In this document: in pieces, positions 1-6,717 of the stretch
Position numbering within the stretch: position 1 is the stretch's first letter
How the letters are laid out: every line of letters starts with the position of its first letter
Assembly: GCA_005884605.1 (NCBI GenBank)
Contig: VBBE01000048.1
Span: 1 to 11,630, forward strand
DNA from: Candidatus Bathyarchaeota archaeon
GTDB lineage: Archaea; Thermoproteota; Bathyarchaeia; 40CM-2-53-6
DNA length: 11,630 nucleotides
Reading direction: 5' to 3'
Position numbers and translations under genes: made by a program
Notes under the pieces: model-generated
Databases searched by the model: none
Told to the model about the DNA's origin: nothing
What the model saw: only the letters and a program-made list of their open reading frames with translations

Positions 1-226
1 CTGACATTATTTCCGTGTAGCGGAACCATACGAGGATCAGGACTAGAAAGCTGAACCCGAAGGTTGCAATATTCCCAAGCAACGCCGGCGTATCAGGCGG
101 CTTGCTTGCGATGAGGTTGAGAGCGCCGATCGACAGGGCTAGGCCGAAGATTAGGTCCGATAGAGACTGGATACGAGGTCGAGGATGCTGAAGCGCTTCC
201 CCAGGTCGGCCGCTAATCTCTGACAA
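1..226 (-). CDS. TMEM175/DUF1211-like membrane protein, N-terminal fragment
   Basis: The fragment is too short to stand out as an ORF but reads open from a TTG at 226 to the window edge (75 codons). After about 20 polar residues it has R-I-Q-S-L-S-D followed by LIFGLALSIGALNLI, then a short PPDTPALL loop and a second hydrophobic helix ending in VWFRYTEIMS. This matches the RxxxFSD motif that opens the first membrane helix of the TMEM175 (DUF1211) family of potassium-permeable channels, with Leu replacing Phe. The start codon lies inside the end of the upstream TPR gene (14-bp overlap), with a purine-rich GGAAAAGA just before it, so the two are probably co-translated. The rest of the protein lies outside the window, so the number of six-helix repeats is unknown. 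The family call rests on one motif and the hydrophobicity pattern. Confidence 0.6.
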   Translation of the reverse strand, partial: MSEISGRPGEALQHPRPRIQSLSDLIFGLALSIGALNLIASKPPDTPALLGNIATFGFSFLVLILVWFRYTEIMS

Positions 227-1193
227 TCTTTTCCAGCTGTTCATTGAGCCAGTCGATCTCGAACTGGTCATCTGCACCGGGGGCTATCCCGGCCTCTTTG
301 AATACTGATTGAGCACGCTGCAGTAGAATGCGCGACTCGTCCCTGTTCCCCCGAAGAAACGCAACAACAGCTTTGTTGATGATACTCATCGCGGTGCTAT
401 ACGGATCGCCTGCCGTTCCAATTTTCTCGCCCTCGGTGAAGTAACGTTCAGCCACGTCGACGTTTCCACGGTGGATCTCGACAAAGCCTAGATTTTGAAG
501 TTCAGCCGCCACCATGCCTTGGTCTCGGATCTTCCGGTTTAGTTCGAGGCTCTGTTCAAACAGCGCCGCCGCCTGATCATAGTCACCAGTGAGCCGCGTC
601 GCACTGGCATGAAGGAATAGGGGGGCTTGCCCCATAGCCGGGTCAAGGTCAAGCGCGAACTCTCTAGCTTTGACGGCAAGGCTGGCAGATTTGGCATAGT
701 CGAATTCCTCGAGTGCAATTCGGCTCATGGCAAGGTATGCGAGTGTCAAAGCCTCTCGATCATTTACCGCAAGTGCCGCGTCAAGCGCGGCCCGGCTCCT
801 TTCACGTGATTCCTCGATCTTTCCCTGCCTGAAAGCCAACAGAGCATCACCATACAACGCAAGTGATCTGGCTCGAGATGGCTTCTTCTCGCCCTTTTCC
901 AGCACTATGGCCAGAAACGCCCGTCCCCCGTCGAGGTCACGGGCCACTATCCAAAGCCGCCAAGCATTGGCAACGATCTCGATCGCTCCCTCTTCGTTTC
1001 CGTTCTCCAAGAGAACACGCGCTGCATTCGAATAGGATTCTCGCTCTCTGGTAGCTTGCTCAACATCCCGGCTCGCAGCCTGGCCTCTGATGATCGGAGT
1101 GCCTTGGGAAGAGGGGAAGTCCCAATGTAGTGCACGGGAAAGTTCGAGCAGATGTCTTGCTTTTTCCTCACTCATTTCTAGAAGCATGTTCAC
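213..1193 (-). CDS. Tetratricopeptide-repeat protein
   Basis: This is a 326-residue, soluble, strongly helical protein. From about residue 45 onward it is built of repeating helix pairs with the TPR pattern (for example AYLAMSRIALEEFDYAKSAS, LTGDYDQAAALFEQSLELNR, NLGFVEIHRGNVDVAERYF and AVVAFLRGNRDESRILLQRA). These show the usual small residues at turn positions and an aromatic/Gly-Asn-Asp turn before helix B. The repeats resemble those C-terminal to NTPase or LuxR-type regulators, but no NTPase or DNA-binding domain is attached, so it is probably a protein-binding scaffold. The start is uncertain: the GTG at 1193 follows an AGGA by only 3 nt, while the in-frame ATG at 1187 has more normal spacing. 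It lies 47 bp after the HExxH gene and overlaps the TMEM175-like gene, which suggests a three-gene operon. Specific function unknown. Confidence 0.85.
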   Translation of the reverse strand: MNMLLEMSEEKARHLLELSRALHWDFPSSQGTPIIRGQAASRDVEQATRERESYSNAARVLLENGNEEGAIEIVANAWRLWIVARDLDGGRAFLAIVLEKGEKKPSRARSLALYGDALLAFRQGKIEESRERSRAALDAALAVNDREALTLAYLAMSRIALEEFDYAKSASLAVKAREFALDLDPAMGQAPLFLHASATRLTGDYDQAAALFEQSLELNRKIRDQGMVAAELQNLGFVEIHRGNVDVAERYFTEGEKIGTAGDPYSTAMSIINKAVVAFLRGNRDESRILLQRAQSVFKEAGIAPGADDQFEIDWLNEQLEKIVRD

Positions 1194-1240
1194 AAATCCT
1201 ATCGAGTGTCGAAGTTATGCTTGACTATCTTAGGCCTCGT

Positions 1241-1840
1241 TCACACCGAAACTTTGTCAATGCCAGACAAGAATTGTGACCGTAGGACCCCATCGAGCTT
1301 GTTTGCCCATTGTCTCATGTATGTTTTCTCCAACCTCTGGACCATTCCCTCCTCGATATACCGGGCAAGGCTTCGCTGCTGGAACTTCACATGCAATACC
1401 TCGTGGATAAGCGTGGAAACGGCCGCGGCCGCTATCTCGCTGATGAGCTTCCTCTGTCCAACGGATAATTCGTCAAGAGAATTCCTGAACAGTTCCGGTC
1501 CTTCCCGCCGAATCCGATCCTTGCTTATCCTCAACGGATAGAGGCTGATCTGCGCGAGAGAATGACTATAGCTTCCGTACAATATTCTCGAAGGTTGCCG
1601 TCTCAACAGCTTAGCTGGAAAGATCATCACCCGCAAATCAATCGATCGATCTGAACGAATTCCTTCTGCGGAAACAAGAGTGCTCAACAGTTCCCTGATC
1701 TCCCGGGACAGTATCAGTCCGAGGATGAATTTCGCATAACCGTCAAAGAACTCTCGCTCATAACGCGGGAATTTTATCAGGACATAGTCCGGGGGCTTGG
1801 CCAGCCGCGCCCTTATCCGGATTTGGGAAACAGAACTCAT
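1241..1840 (-). CDS. Putative HExxH zinc metallopeptidase-like protein
   Basis: This 199-residue protein has the motif TLIHEVLHVKF (His146, Glu147, His150). Thirteen to fourteen residues later comes YIEEGMVQRLEKTY, whose second Glu (164) is in the position and context of the third zinc ligand in gluzincin-type peptidases carrying 'W(L/I)xEGxAxY'. The helix before HExxH (SEIAAAAVSTLIHEV) is the expected active-site helix. There is no signal peptide or membrane segment, so it should be cytosolic. The N-terminal 120 residues match no family I recognise. An AG-rich GAGAGAAAG precedes the ATG. It is the first gene of the minus-strand run leading into the TPR and TMEM175-like genes, and it is divergent from the oxidoreductase. 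Peptidase activity is inferred from the motif only; substrate unknown. Confidence 0.6.
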   Translation of the reverse strand: MSSVSQIRIRARLAKPPDYVLIKFPRYEREFFDGYAKFILGLILSREIRELLSTLVSAEGIRSDRSIDLRVMIFPAKLLRRQPSRILYGSYSHSLAQISLYPLRISKDRIRREGPELFRNSLDELSVGQRKLISEIAAAAVSTLIHEVLHVKFQQRSLARYIEEGMVQRLEKTYMRQWANKLDGVLRSQFLSGIDKVSV

Positions 1841-2002
1841 CTTTCTCTCTTGGTCAACAGTCTCTGAAATATCTACGGTTGATGACTATGGCTGCTAGCG
1901 TCTCGGGGCGGCTTATCCTTCTTGCGCAATTGTTCTCCGTCAAGCGGCTGGATGATCGATCCTAAAAAACGCCTTCAGATCCCTAGTTCCATGGGACCAT
2001 GC

Positions 2003-2977
2003 ATGAAAGCGATTGTCTGCCCAAGATACGGGCCTCCTGAGGTCCTTCAGTTCAAAGAAGTTGAGAGACCTACTCCCAAGGACAATGAAGTGCTTGTAAA
2101 AGTGCACGCGACAACAGTGACAACGGGGGACTGCGAATTCCGAGGCCTCCACCTCCCGTTGGCCTGGCAGCTCATGGTGCGAATAGGCCTCGGTCTTAGG
2201 CGACCGAGAGAGAAGATACTGGGGCAAGAGCTAGCCGGGGCGATCGAATCTGTAGGTAGCGCTGTAAGGATGTTCAAGAAAGGTGACTCGGTATTCGCAG
2301 CGACCGGTCTTCGTCTTGGCGCCTGGGCCGAGTACACCTGTGTGCCTGAGAAAGGGCTCATCGCCATAAAGCCGGCCAACCTGAGCTACGAGGAAACCGC
2401 CTCCCTGCCCGTCGGCGGGCTTCATGCATTACATCTTCTCAGCAAAGCCAACATCCAGACCGGACAACGCGTCTTGATTATCGGTGCAGGTGGAACAGTA
2501 GGCACTATTGCGGTGCAGCTTGCCAAGTACTTCGGAGCAGAAGTAACCGGCGTCGACACCGCGTTGAAGCTAGATATGCTGCGTTCTATCGGTGCTGACC
2601 ACGTCATCGATTATACCCAAGAGAATTTCTCCAATAACGGGGAGACCTACGATGCTATTTTTGACGTGGTGGGCAAGAGTTCGTTCACAGCTTGCGTACG
2701 ATCTCTAAAGGAGAACGGACTCTACCTCTTGGGTAATCTCGGGCTGTCACAGCAGGTTCGAGGGCTCTGGACCTCGTTGACAAGCAGTAAGAAAATAATC
2801 GGCGGAATGATATCGTATCATGCGGAAGATCTGGTTTTCCTCAAAGAGCTTGCCGAGGCGGGAAAGATAAGGTCGGTCATAGACAGACGATATCCGTTGG
2901 AACAAATTGTTGAAGCCAACCGCTATGTCGAGTCGGGCCAAAAAACGGGAAATGTAGTCATCACCGTTCAACCTTAA
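2003..2977 (+). CDS. Zinc-independent MDR-family NAD(P)-dependent oxidoreductase
   Basis: The protein is 324 residues from the preferred ATG at 2003 (MKAIVCPRYGPPEVLQ, the usual N-terminus of this family). An in-frame open stretch reaches back to 1922 but reads as non-homologous padding. The GroES-like N-terminal domain holds GQELAGAIESVGSAV (about 74-88). The Rossmann domain holds the nucleotide-binding loop GAGGTVG (161-167) after VLII, then an Asp at the end of the second strand (VTGVD), which favours NAD over NADP. The four-cysteine structural-zinc loop and the catalytic zinc ligands are absent, so it belongs with the quinone oxidoreductase/zeta-crystallin/enoyl-reductase branch. Likely reaction: reduction of an alkenal, enone or quinone; the substrate cannot be told. 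No clear Shine-Dalgarno precedes the start. It is divergently transcribed from the metallopeptidase-like gene. Confidence 0.88.
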   Translation: MKAIVCPRYGPPEVLQFKEVERPTPKDNEVLVKVHATTVTTGDCEFRGLHLPLAWQLMVRIGLGLRRPREKILGQELAGAIESVGSAVRMFKKGDSVFAATGLRLGAWAEYTCVPEKGLIAIKPANLSYEETASLPVGGLHALHLLSKANIQTGQRVLIIGAGGTVGTIAVQLAKYFGAEVTGVDTALKLDMLRSIGADHVIDYTQENFSNNGETYDAIFDVVGKSSFTACVRSLKENGLYLLGNLGLSQQVRGLWTSLTSSKKIIGGMISYHAEDLVFLKELAEAGKIRSVIDRRYPLEQIVEANRYVESGQKTGNVVITVQP

Positions 2978-3051
2978 CAGCCCTGCTTTGTTCTCCCAGC
3001 CTCTAATCGACTAAGGTGGGCTAGAAGAAGATTTTAGAGGAGACCCGGTCT

Positions 3052-3138
3052 ATGAGTACGTTGACTGATAATGGGCAACGCTCCTATGAAGAAGTCTCCT
3101 TTCAAGTCCACTCACCAGTCTCGAAAGGTGACCTGTGA
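3052..3138 (+). CDS. Possible 28-codon leader ORF overlapping the zinc-finger gene
   Basis: The ATG at 3052 opens a 28-residue frame (MSTLTDNGQRSYEE...) that ends inside the zinc-finger gene in another frame. It is listed because the only good Shine-Dalgarno here, AGAGGAG at about 3035-3041, is spaced for this ATG and not for the zinc-finger ATG 19 nt later. It could be a translated leader that couples to the zinc-finger start, or the purine run could serve the downstream start from a distance. The peptide has no recognisable features. Confidence 0.2.
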   Translation: MSTLTDNGQRSYEEVSFQVHSPVSKGDL

Positions 3139-3253
3139 CAAGTGTGGGGAAACCTTTGACCGGTTCTTCTTTGAGAAGATTCACAAGGACGTGTGCAGTG
3201 GAAAAGACACCTCGGCTATTGACATGACGAGATTCGTTCCACGCAAAGCCTAG
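3071..3253 (+). CDS. Small C2HC zinc-finger protein
   Basis: This 60-residue basic protein carries a single finger, C22-x2-C25-x12-H38-x3-C42 (CDKCGETFDRFFFEKIHKDVC), with aromatic residues in the expected core positions. It is preceded by a lysine-rich arm and followed by a short basic tail. Stand-alone fingers of this sort are common in archaea, where they probably bind nucleic acid or protein partners. An alternative start is Met6 at 3086. The upstream Shine-Dalgarno is better placed for an overlapping short ORF at 3052. It lies 93 bp after the oxidoreductase on the same strand, so co-transcription is possible but not shown. The target is unknown. Confidence 0.7.
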   Translation: MGNAPMKKSPFKSTHQSRKVTCDKCGETFDRFFFEKIHKDVCSGKDTSAIDMTRFVPRKA

Positions 3254-3447
3254 TATCCCAGACCAGCCGATTTTCAGCCCAGGTCCTGAATCTAAGCTCG
3301 CGATTTCTAGAACCGGACTTTCCACGCTGATCCCAAGGGGAAAACACGGACATCGCAAAACGCAAGACAAGCTGATAATGCACCCATCTCGAAAAAACAA
3401 GCCCAGAATCCCGCCCAGACAGAAAGAGCATCTTGACAAGAAATTCC

Positions 3448-3455
3448 TATAACTT
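3448..3455 (+). promoter_or_regulatory. TATA-like box before a 30-codon ORF
   Basis: TATAACTT lies 40 bp before the ATG at 3488. A transcript starting about 25-30 bp downstream would leave a short leader containing the purine-rich GAGAGAGCGG. The box is a moderate match to an archaeal TATA element. Confidence 0.3.
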
Positions 3456-3487
3456 TTGCAAAGTCCTTGTGTGAGAGAGCGGTGATC

Positions 3488-3580
3488 ATGGACGCGAAAA
3501 CATTGCGAAATCGGCTATTATCAGCCCTAATCCCGAATCTGGAAGCCGTCCCCCTTAATTACATAGCAAACCGTTCTTGA
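3488..3580 (+). CDS. Candidate 30-residue small protein
   Basis: The ORF begins ATG-GAC-GCG-AAA and encodes MDAKTLRNRLLSALIPNLEA followed by VPLNYIANRS. The first half could form an amphipathic basic helix. Purine-rich GAGAGAGCGG lies about 7-16 nt before the ATG and a TATA-like TATAACTT lies at 3448-3455, both at reasonable distances. Nothing is recognised by homology. It could equally be the remnant 5' end of a lost gene or a chance frame. Confidence 0.25.
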   Translation: MDAKTLRNRLLSALIPNLEAVPLNYIANRS

Positions 3581-3789
3581 CCCCCGCTAGATTCGCCCTA
3601 GCATCCAAGCCCGGACCAAGCCCTGAATCGCGAGACTCGCCTAGAATCAGTGCCAGACAACGAGAAACCTCAGCCGAAGGGGGGGTCTTAGCGACTCGAC
3701 CTCGCGACGCAAAAAAGGTTTCTCCCGGGAGAGCTTCTCACACAATCCTCAGGAAAAATTGAAGTGGAACCCAGACAAGCTACGGCAAT

Positions 3790-4617
3790 ATGCAAGCTAC
3801 AGTCGAACCGGTCGCCAAGCTCAACAATGGAGTCATGATTCCACGCCTCGGCCTCGGAGTATACCAGTCGCCACCAGGACAAGCAACACAGAAAGCAGTA
3901 GAATACGCGCTGAAGACAGGCTACCGCCATATCGACACCGCACGAATCTACAACAACGAATCAGACGTTGGCAGTGCCCTCCGCAACAGCGGCATCAGAC
4001 GCGAAGACGTGTTCATCACAACCAAGCTCTGGAACGGCGACCAGGGATACGAAACAGCGCTAAAGGCCTGCGACGCCAGCCTCAAACGGCTCGGACAGAA
4101 ATATCTCGACCTCTATCTCATCCACTGGCCAGTCCAAGAAACCAGAGACAAGAGCTGGAAAGCTCTAGTCCAATTGTTGAAAAATGGAAGAGCCCGCGCC
4201 ATCGGCGTCAGCAACTACACAATCCATCATCTAACGGAACTATTGGACAAATCGGATATCGTCCCGATGGTCAACCAGGTGGAGTTCAGTCCGTTCCTCT
4301 ACCAGAAACAACTCTTAGACTACTGTGAGAAGAACAAGATCCAGCTCGAAGCATACAGTCCATTAACACAGGGCGCGAAGCTCAACCATCCTAGGATCAA
4401 AGAGATCGCTAAGAAACACGACAAGACCCCGGCTCAGGTATTGATACGCTGGAGCCTCCAACACAACCTCATAACCATACCCAAATCAGTCCGAGAAGAG
4501 AGGATCAAGGAGAACAGCCAAGTCTTCGACTACAACCTCACAACAGAGGACATGCGAATACTCGACTCGTTAGACGAGAACTTCCGCAACTCCTGGGACC
4601 CAACAAACATAGCCTAA
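3790..4617 (+). CDS. Aldo/keto reductase
   Basis: This 275-residue (beta/alpha)8 NADPH-dependent oxidoreductase has the complete catalytic tetrad: Asp49 and Tyr54 in GYRHIDTARIYNNE, Lys79 in FITTKLW and His112 in LIHWP. The substrate-side Asn and Gln follow in GVSNY and NQVEFSP. The NADPH phosphate-binding motif IPKSVREERIKEN is near the C-terminus, so NADPH preference is expected. The length and short loops match the prokaryotic 2,5-diketo-D-gluconate reductase-like group, which reduces various aldehydes and ketones; the physiological substrate cannot be told. The coding strand is A/C-rich with many C- and A-ending codons, unlike the G-rich oxidoreductase gene upstream. No clear Shine-Dalgarno is seen. 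Confidence 0.93.
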   Translation: MQATVEPVAKLNNGVMIPRLGLGVYQSPPGQATQKAVEYALKTGYRHIDTARIYNNESDVGSALRNSGIRREDVFITTKLWNGDQGYETALKACDASLKRLGQKYLDLYLIHWPVQETRDKSWKALVQLLKNGRARAIGVSNYTIHHLTELLDKSDIVPMVNQVEFSPFLYQKQLLDYCEKNKIQLEAYSPLTQGAKLNHPRIKEIAKKHDKTPAQVLIRWSLQHNLITIPKSVREERIKENSQVFDYNLTTEDMRILDSLDENFRNSWDPTNIA

Positions 4618-4620
4618 CTG

Positions 4621-4643
4621 TTCCCAACGCAGACATGTTGGAA
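4621..4643 (+). terminator. Weak hairpin just after the aldo/keto reductase stop
   Basis: CCAAC (4624-4628) pairs with GTTGG (4637-4641) around an 8-nt loop, starting a few bases after the stop codon. No strong T run follows, so its role as a terminator is doubtful. Confidence 0.25.
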
Positions 4644-4751
4644 TATCTACAGCCATCCCCCGAGATCTCTCTTAATCTCACTCAATCTTTCGGACCGTTC
4701 AAAACTGTTGAATGAAATAGGAAAATCCTAGGCAAGGCCTTTTCGAAAAAC

Positions 4752-5314
4752 ATGATGAAGAAGACAACAATGGCGGCACTGGTGATAGCCGTCCTCGGCC
4801 TAACCAGCGTCGCCCACGCAACAACCACAACCAGCACAACTTTCCAGACACCTGTACACGTCCAGACCTCCATGACCACATCCGGCTGCAACAACTCCCC
4901 GGACCACAAATAACCCTTCAAGGAGCAATGACCGTCGGAGGACTCGGCTTCCAACTCCTCTTCGAAAACAACCTAGCCGGAACCCACACCTTCACCGTCG
5001 AATCCACCGCCAGCGCAGTAGTAATTCCTGCGGGACAAATCGTGACAATACCCAAACAACCCGTCCTAGGCGGAACCGGCGGAAACCCCTTCATATCAAT
5101 CCAGTTCGTCAACAACCACAACAATCCATTGTCCAGCACAATCTTCCTCGGACGCTGCGTCCAAGGACCCTTCAACACAAACGTTGACCTATCCATCCCA
5201 GCAACCGCTACAGCTCAGGTCTCCGCAGCAAGCTGCGACAACCACGGCTCAACCATAAGCCTCAGTGGACGAATGTCACACGCGGCCAGCCAGTCAGCAA
5301 TGACATACTGCTAG
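4752..5314 (+). pseudogene. Secreted four-cysteine protein, frameshifted
   Basis: An ORF from ATG 4752 encodes a clear Sec signal peptide: positively charged MMKKTT, a hydrophobic core MAALVIAVLGL, then AHA before a Thr-rich mature start. It stops after 53 residues at 4911-4913. A second frame continues with IPAGQIVTIP, FISIQFVNN and LGRCVQGPF and ends in MTYC at 5314. One missing base in the C run at 4897-4900 explains the break: adding it joins the frames as ...GCNNSP-GPQITLQGAMTVGG... in a protein of about 187 residues. The fused product has four cysteines (one from the first frame, three from the second), as expected for two disulfides in an extracellular beta-rich protein. It may be a recent pseudogene, an assembly error or a -1 frameshifting gene. 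No known family recognised. Confidence 0.6.
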
Positions 5315-5370
5315 GCCGCTGCGTAAAACTGTAAGACAAACCACGACCAGAAACCATTCACAAAATCCCC

Positions 5371-5380
5371 TTTTTCTCTT
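5371..5380 (+). terminator. T-rich terminator after the secreted-protein gene
   Basis: TTTTTCTCTT, preceded by CCCC, lies 57 bp after the stop codon. Pyrimidine/T runs of this type terminate transcription in archaea without a hairpin. Confidence 0.4.
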
Positions 5381-5391
5381 TACAATAATAC
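5379..5391 (+). promoter_or_regulatory. TATA-like promoter of the CxxC protein gene
   Basis: TTTACAATAATAC is centred about 24 bp before the ATG at 5409, which would place the transcription start at or very near the start codon. That predicts a leaderless mRNA, which agrees with the absence of a Shine-Dalgarno. Confidence 0.45.
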
Positions 5392-5408
5392 AAAGCAGCG
5401 AGTCCGTC

Positions 5409-5684
5409 ATGCTTTCTCCTCGCTCTACTCCATTTATCCCCGACAGCCAATTACGCTCTAGTACGATCTGCGCAGAGTGTAGAAGAGACCTCGAAGACGT
5501 CGTCAAAGCCGACGGCTCCAACCTCTACCTCTGCGGATTATGCCATGAAAAAGAGAGAGTTCACTGGATGATACTATTGTCACCGGACATGGAAGAGCAA
5601 GCGCTTCTCGCCAGAGCACTCAGAGTGATCGAGCGGGCCGACCAATCCCGCCCGAAAGACTACGGAAGACCAAAGCAGAGTTAG
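5409..5684 (+). CDS. Small zinc-ribbon protein
   Basis: This 91-residue protein has two CxxC knuckles, C21-AE-C24 and C42-GL-C45, separated by 17 residues, a typical treble-clef or ribbon zinc site. The polar C-terminal helix (MEEQALLARALRVIERA) ends in a basic tail. There is no signal peptide or membrane segment. The TATA-like sequence close to the ATG suggests leaderless expression. It ends 8 bp from the stop of the convergent PH/zinc-ribbon gene. The partner or nucleic-acid target is unknown, and the family is not recognised beyond the zinc site. Confidence 0.6.
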   Translation: MLSPRSTPFIPDSQLRSSTICAECRRDLEDVVKADGSNLYLCGLCHEKERVHWMILLSPDMEEQALLARALRVIERADQSRPKDYGRPKQS

Positions 5685-5692
5685 GACATTGT

Positions 5693-6199
5693 CTAGAAAG
5701 GTTTGCCGCAGGACCCGCAGAACCTAGTCCCAGCCACACTCCGCGCACCGCACTTACCACAGACAATCGCCTGGATCTGAGGAGGCTGCTGCTGGACCAT
5801 ACCGCCCATCCCCACCATCGGCACCATTCCTGCGTAGCCTGTTGAGAACGGTGTCTGAAACCGCGAAATATATGATCGAATGATCCCGTAAGCCTTCTCC
5901 GCATCACCGTTCGGAAGATCGTTGAGACTCAACGGGTCACCGCCAAACCTCAACATGATCTTCACCGTAGATCGGAGTATTCCCTTGTCAAGAATCGCGT
6001 TCGCAACATCCGTATAGTTGAAATCTGTAAAATCCTTCTTCAACCCCAGCTCATGCGGGTGACGCAGAATGATCCGCTGAGTGGTCAAGATCACAGAGTC
6101 AACATTGATCTTCGGGTGATAGATCTTCTGTTGAATATACAGCTCAACCTGTTCACCGGGACCGAGAATACGAGCAATGTCAGAAGGAACATTCGCCAA
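5693..6199 (-). CDS. PH-domain protein with C-terminal zinc ribbon
   Basis: The protein has 168 residues from a TTG start with GGAAGG about 8 nt upstream. Residues 10-112 have the bacterial/archaeal PH (bPH, YokE-like) pattern: IQQKIYHPKINVDSVILTTQ, then RIILRHP, then an alternating strand region and a final helix (EKAYGIIRSYISRF). A Gly/Met/Gln-rich linker follows (about 120-143), then a zinc ribbon with Cys147, Cys150, Cys161 and Cys164 (CGKCGARSVAGTRFCGSCGK). Such proteins are generally thought to bind lipids or assemble on other proteins, with the ribbon as a second contact. There are no membrane helices. It lies 77 bp after the 79-residue gene and has its own TATA-like box. Confidence 0.8.
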   Translation of the reverse strand: MANVPSDIARILGPGEQVELYIQQKIYHPKINVDSVILTTQRIILRHPHELGLKKDFTDFNYTDVANAILDKGILRSTVKIMLRFGGDPLSLNDLPNGDAEKAYGIIRSYISRFQTPFSTGYAGMVPMVGMGGMVQQQPPQIQAIVCGKCGARSVAGTRFCGSCGKPF

Positions 6200-6235
6200 G
6201 ACTACGACCTTCCAGCAATCGTGAATGCTATCGAC

Positions 6236-6247
6236 AATATCTATTTT
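6236..6247 (-). promoter_or_regulatory. TATA-like box before the PH/zinc-ribbon gene
   Basis: On the minus strand this reads AAAATAGATATT, ending 36 bp before the TTG at 6199. That gives room for a short leader carrying the GGAAGG ribosome-binding site. Confidence 0.35.
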
Positions 6248-6276
6248 CCAGTACCCGACCAGAAGCCATGACAGGA

Positions 6277-6516
6277 TCAGGCTAGAAGACTAGCCGTAGC
6301 CTTCGTCAACTTCCGTATTTCCTCTTCCAACGGATCAAGCTCCATCTTCTTGTACAGAAACGGAACACCGACGACCATACAGAACCACTCGGCCATCTCC
6401 CTCGCATCAGGAAAGACGAAAACAGTCCCGTCCATGGTCGTTACCGTCCAGCCGTTCTCCACCTGGTCAATCTTGTAAGACAGCTTAATGCTCCGAATCG
6501 TAGAAAACTTGTCCAT
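6277..6516 (-). CDS. Small protein of unknown function
   Basis: This 79-residue protein has an N-terminal beta-rich portion (IKLSYKIDQVENGWTVTTMD then GTVFVFP) and a C-terminal helical tail ending in EEEIRKLTKATASLLA. The alternation of hydrophobic residues and the turn 'ENGW...DGT' look like a real small fold. It has no cysteine motif beyond a single Cys, no signal peptide and no family I recognise. It precedes the PH/zinc-ribbon gene on the same strand and could be co-transcribed. The 200 bp upstream (6517-6717) contain no supported gene. Confidence 0.55.
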   Translation of the reverse strand: MDKFSTIRSIKLSYKIDQVENGWTVTTMDGTVFVFPDAREMAEWFCMVVGVPFLYKKMELDPLEEEIRKLTKATASLLA

Positions 6517-6717
6517 ACCCAGTCACACTCCACCAAGGATCAATCTACGAGCCCAGAAAACAGCTCGACAGACCCGGTCGCGCTCGCCTCACATGAGGAC
6601 TAACCCAGCCGGCAATATCAGAATGGTGTTCCCCAGACTATCACGGTCATAGAACCCCTTTCTGAGGCATAGTCGGAGCCTCGGACGTGTCACGAAAGAC
6701 CTGAAGGCTTGGCTGGA

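Larger units (their letters stand above)
3254..3789. other. Gene-poor, A/C-rich intergenic stretch
   Basis: No ORF here looks like a conserved protein. The frames longer than 60 codons are rich in Pro, Arg and Ser, lack start signals and read like translated noncoding DNA. The plus strand is C- and A-rich with several C runs. The best single candidate is a 30-residue ORF at 3488-3580, listed separately. The stretch may hold the promoter of the aldo/keto reductase, but I see no convincing TATA box directly before that gene. Confidence 0.6.

Noticed and set aside
1922..2002. N-terminal extension of the MDR oxidoreductase
   Set aside because: The family's conserved N-terminus begins at 2003. 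The 27 extra residues look unrelated.
3288..3648. Six GAATC/GATTC occurrences in about 360 bp
   Set aside because: Spacing is irregular and flanks are not similar. The pentamer also occurs often in neighbouring genes, so it is probably composition.
3577..3762. 61-codon Pro/Ser/Arg-rich ORF
   Set aside because: Low-complexity composition, no start signal and no conserved-looking segment.
3759..4328. 189-codon ORF overlapping the aldo/keto reductase
   Set aside because: Shadow frame of a clearly real gene; its Arg/Gln/Pro-rich composition results from A/C-rich codons of the true frame.
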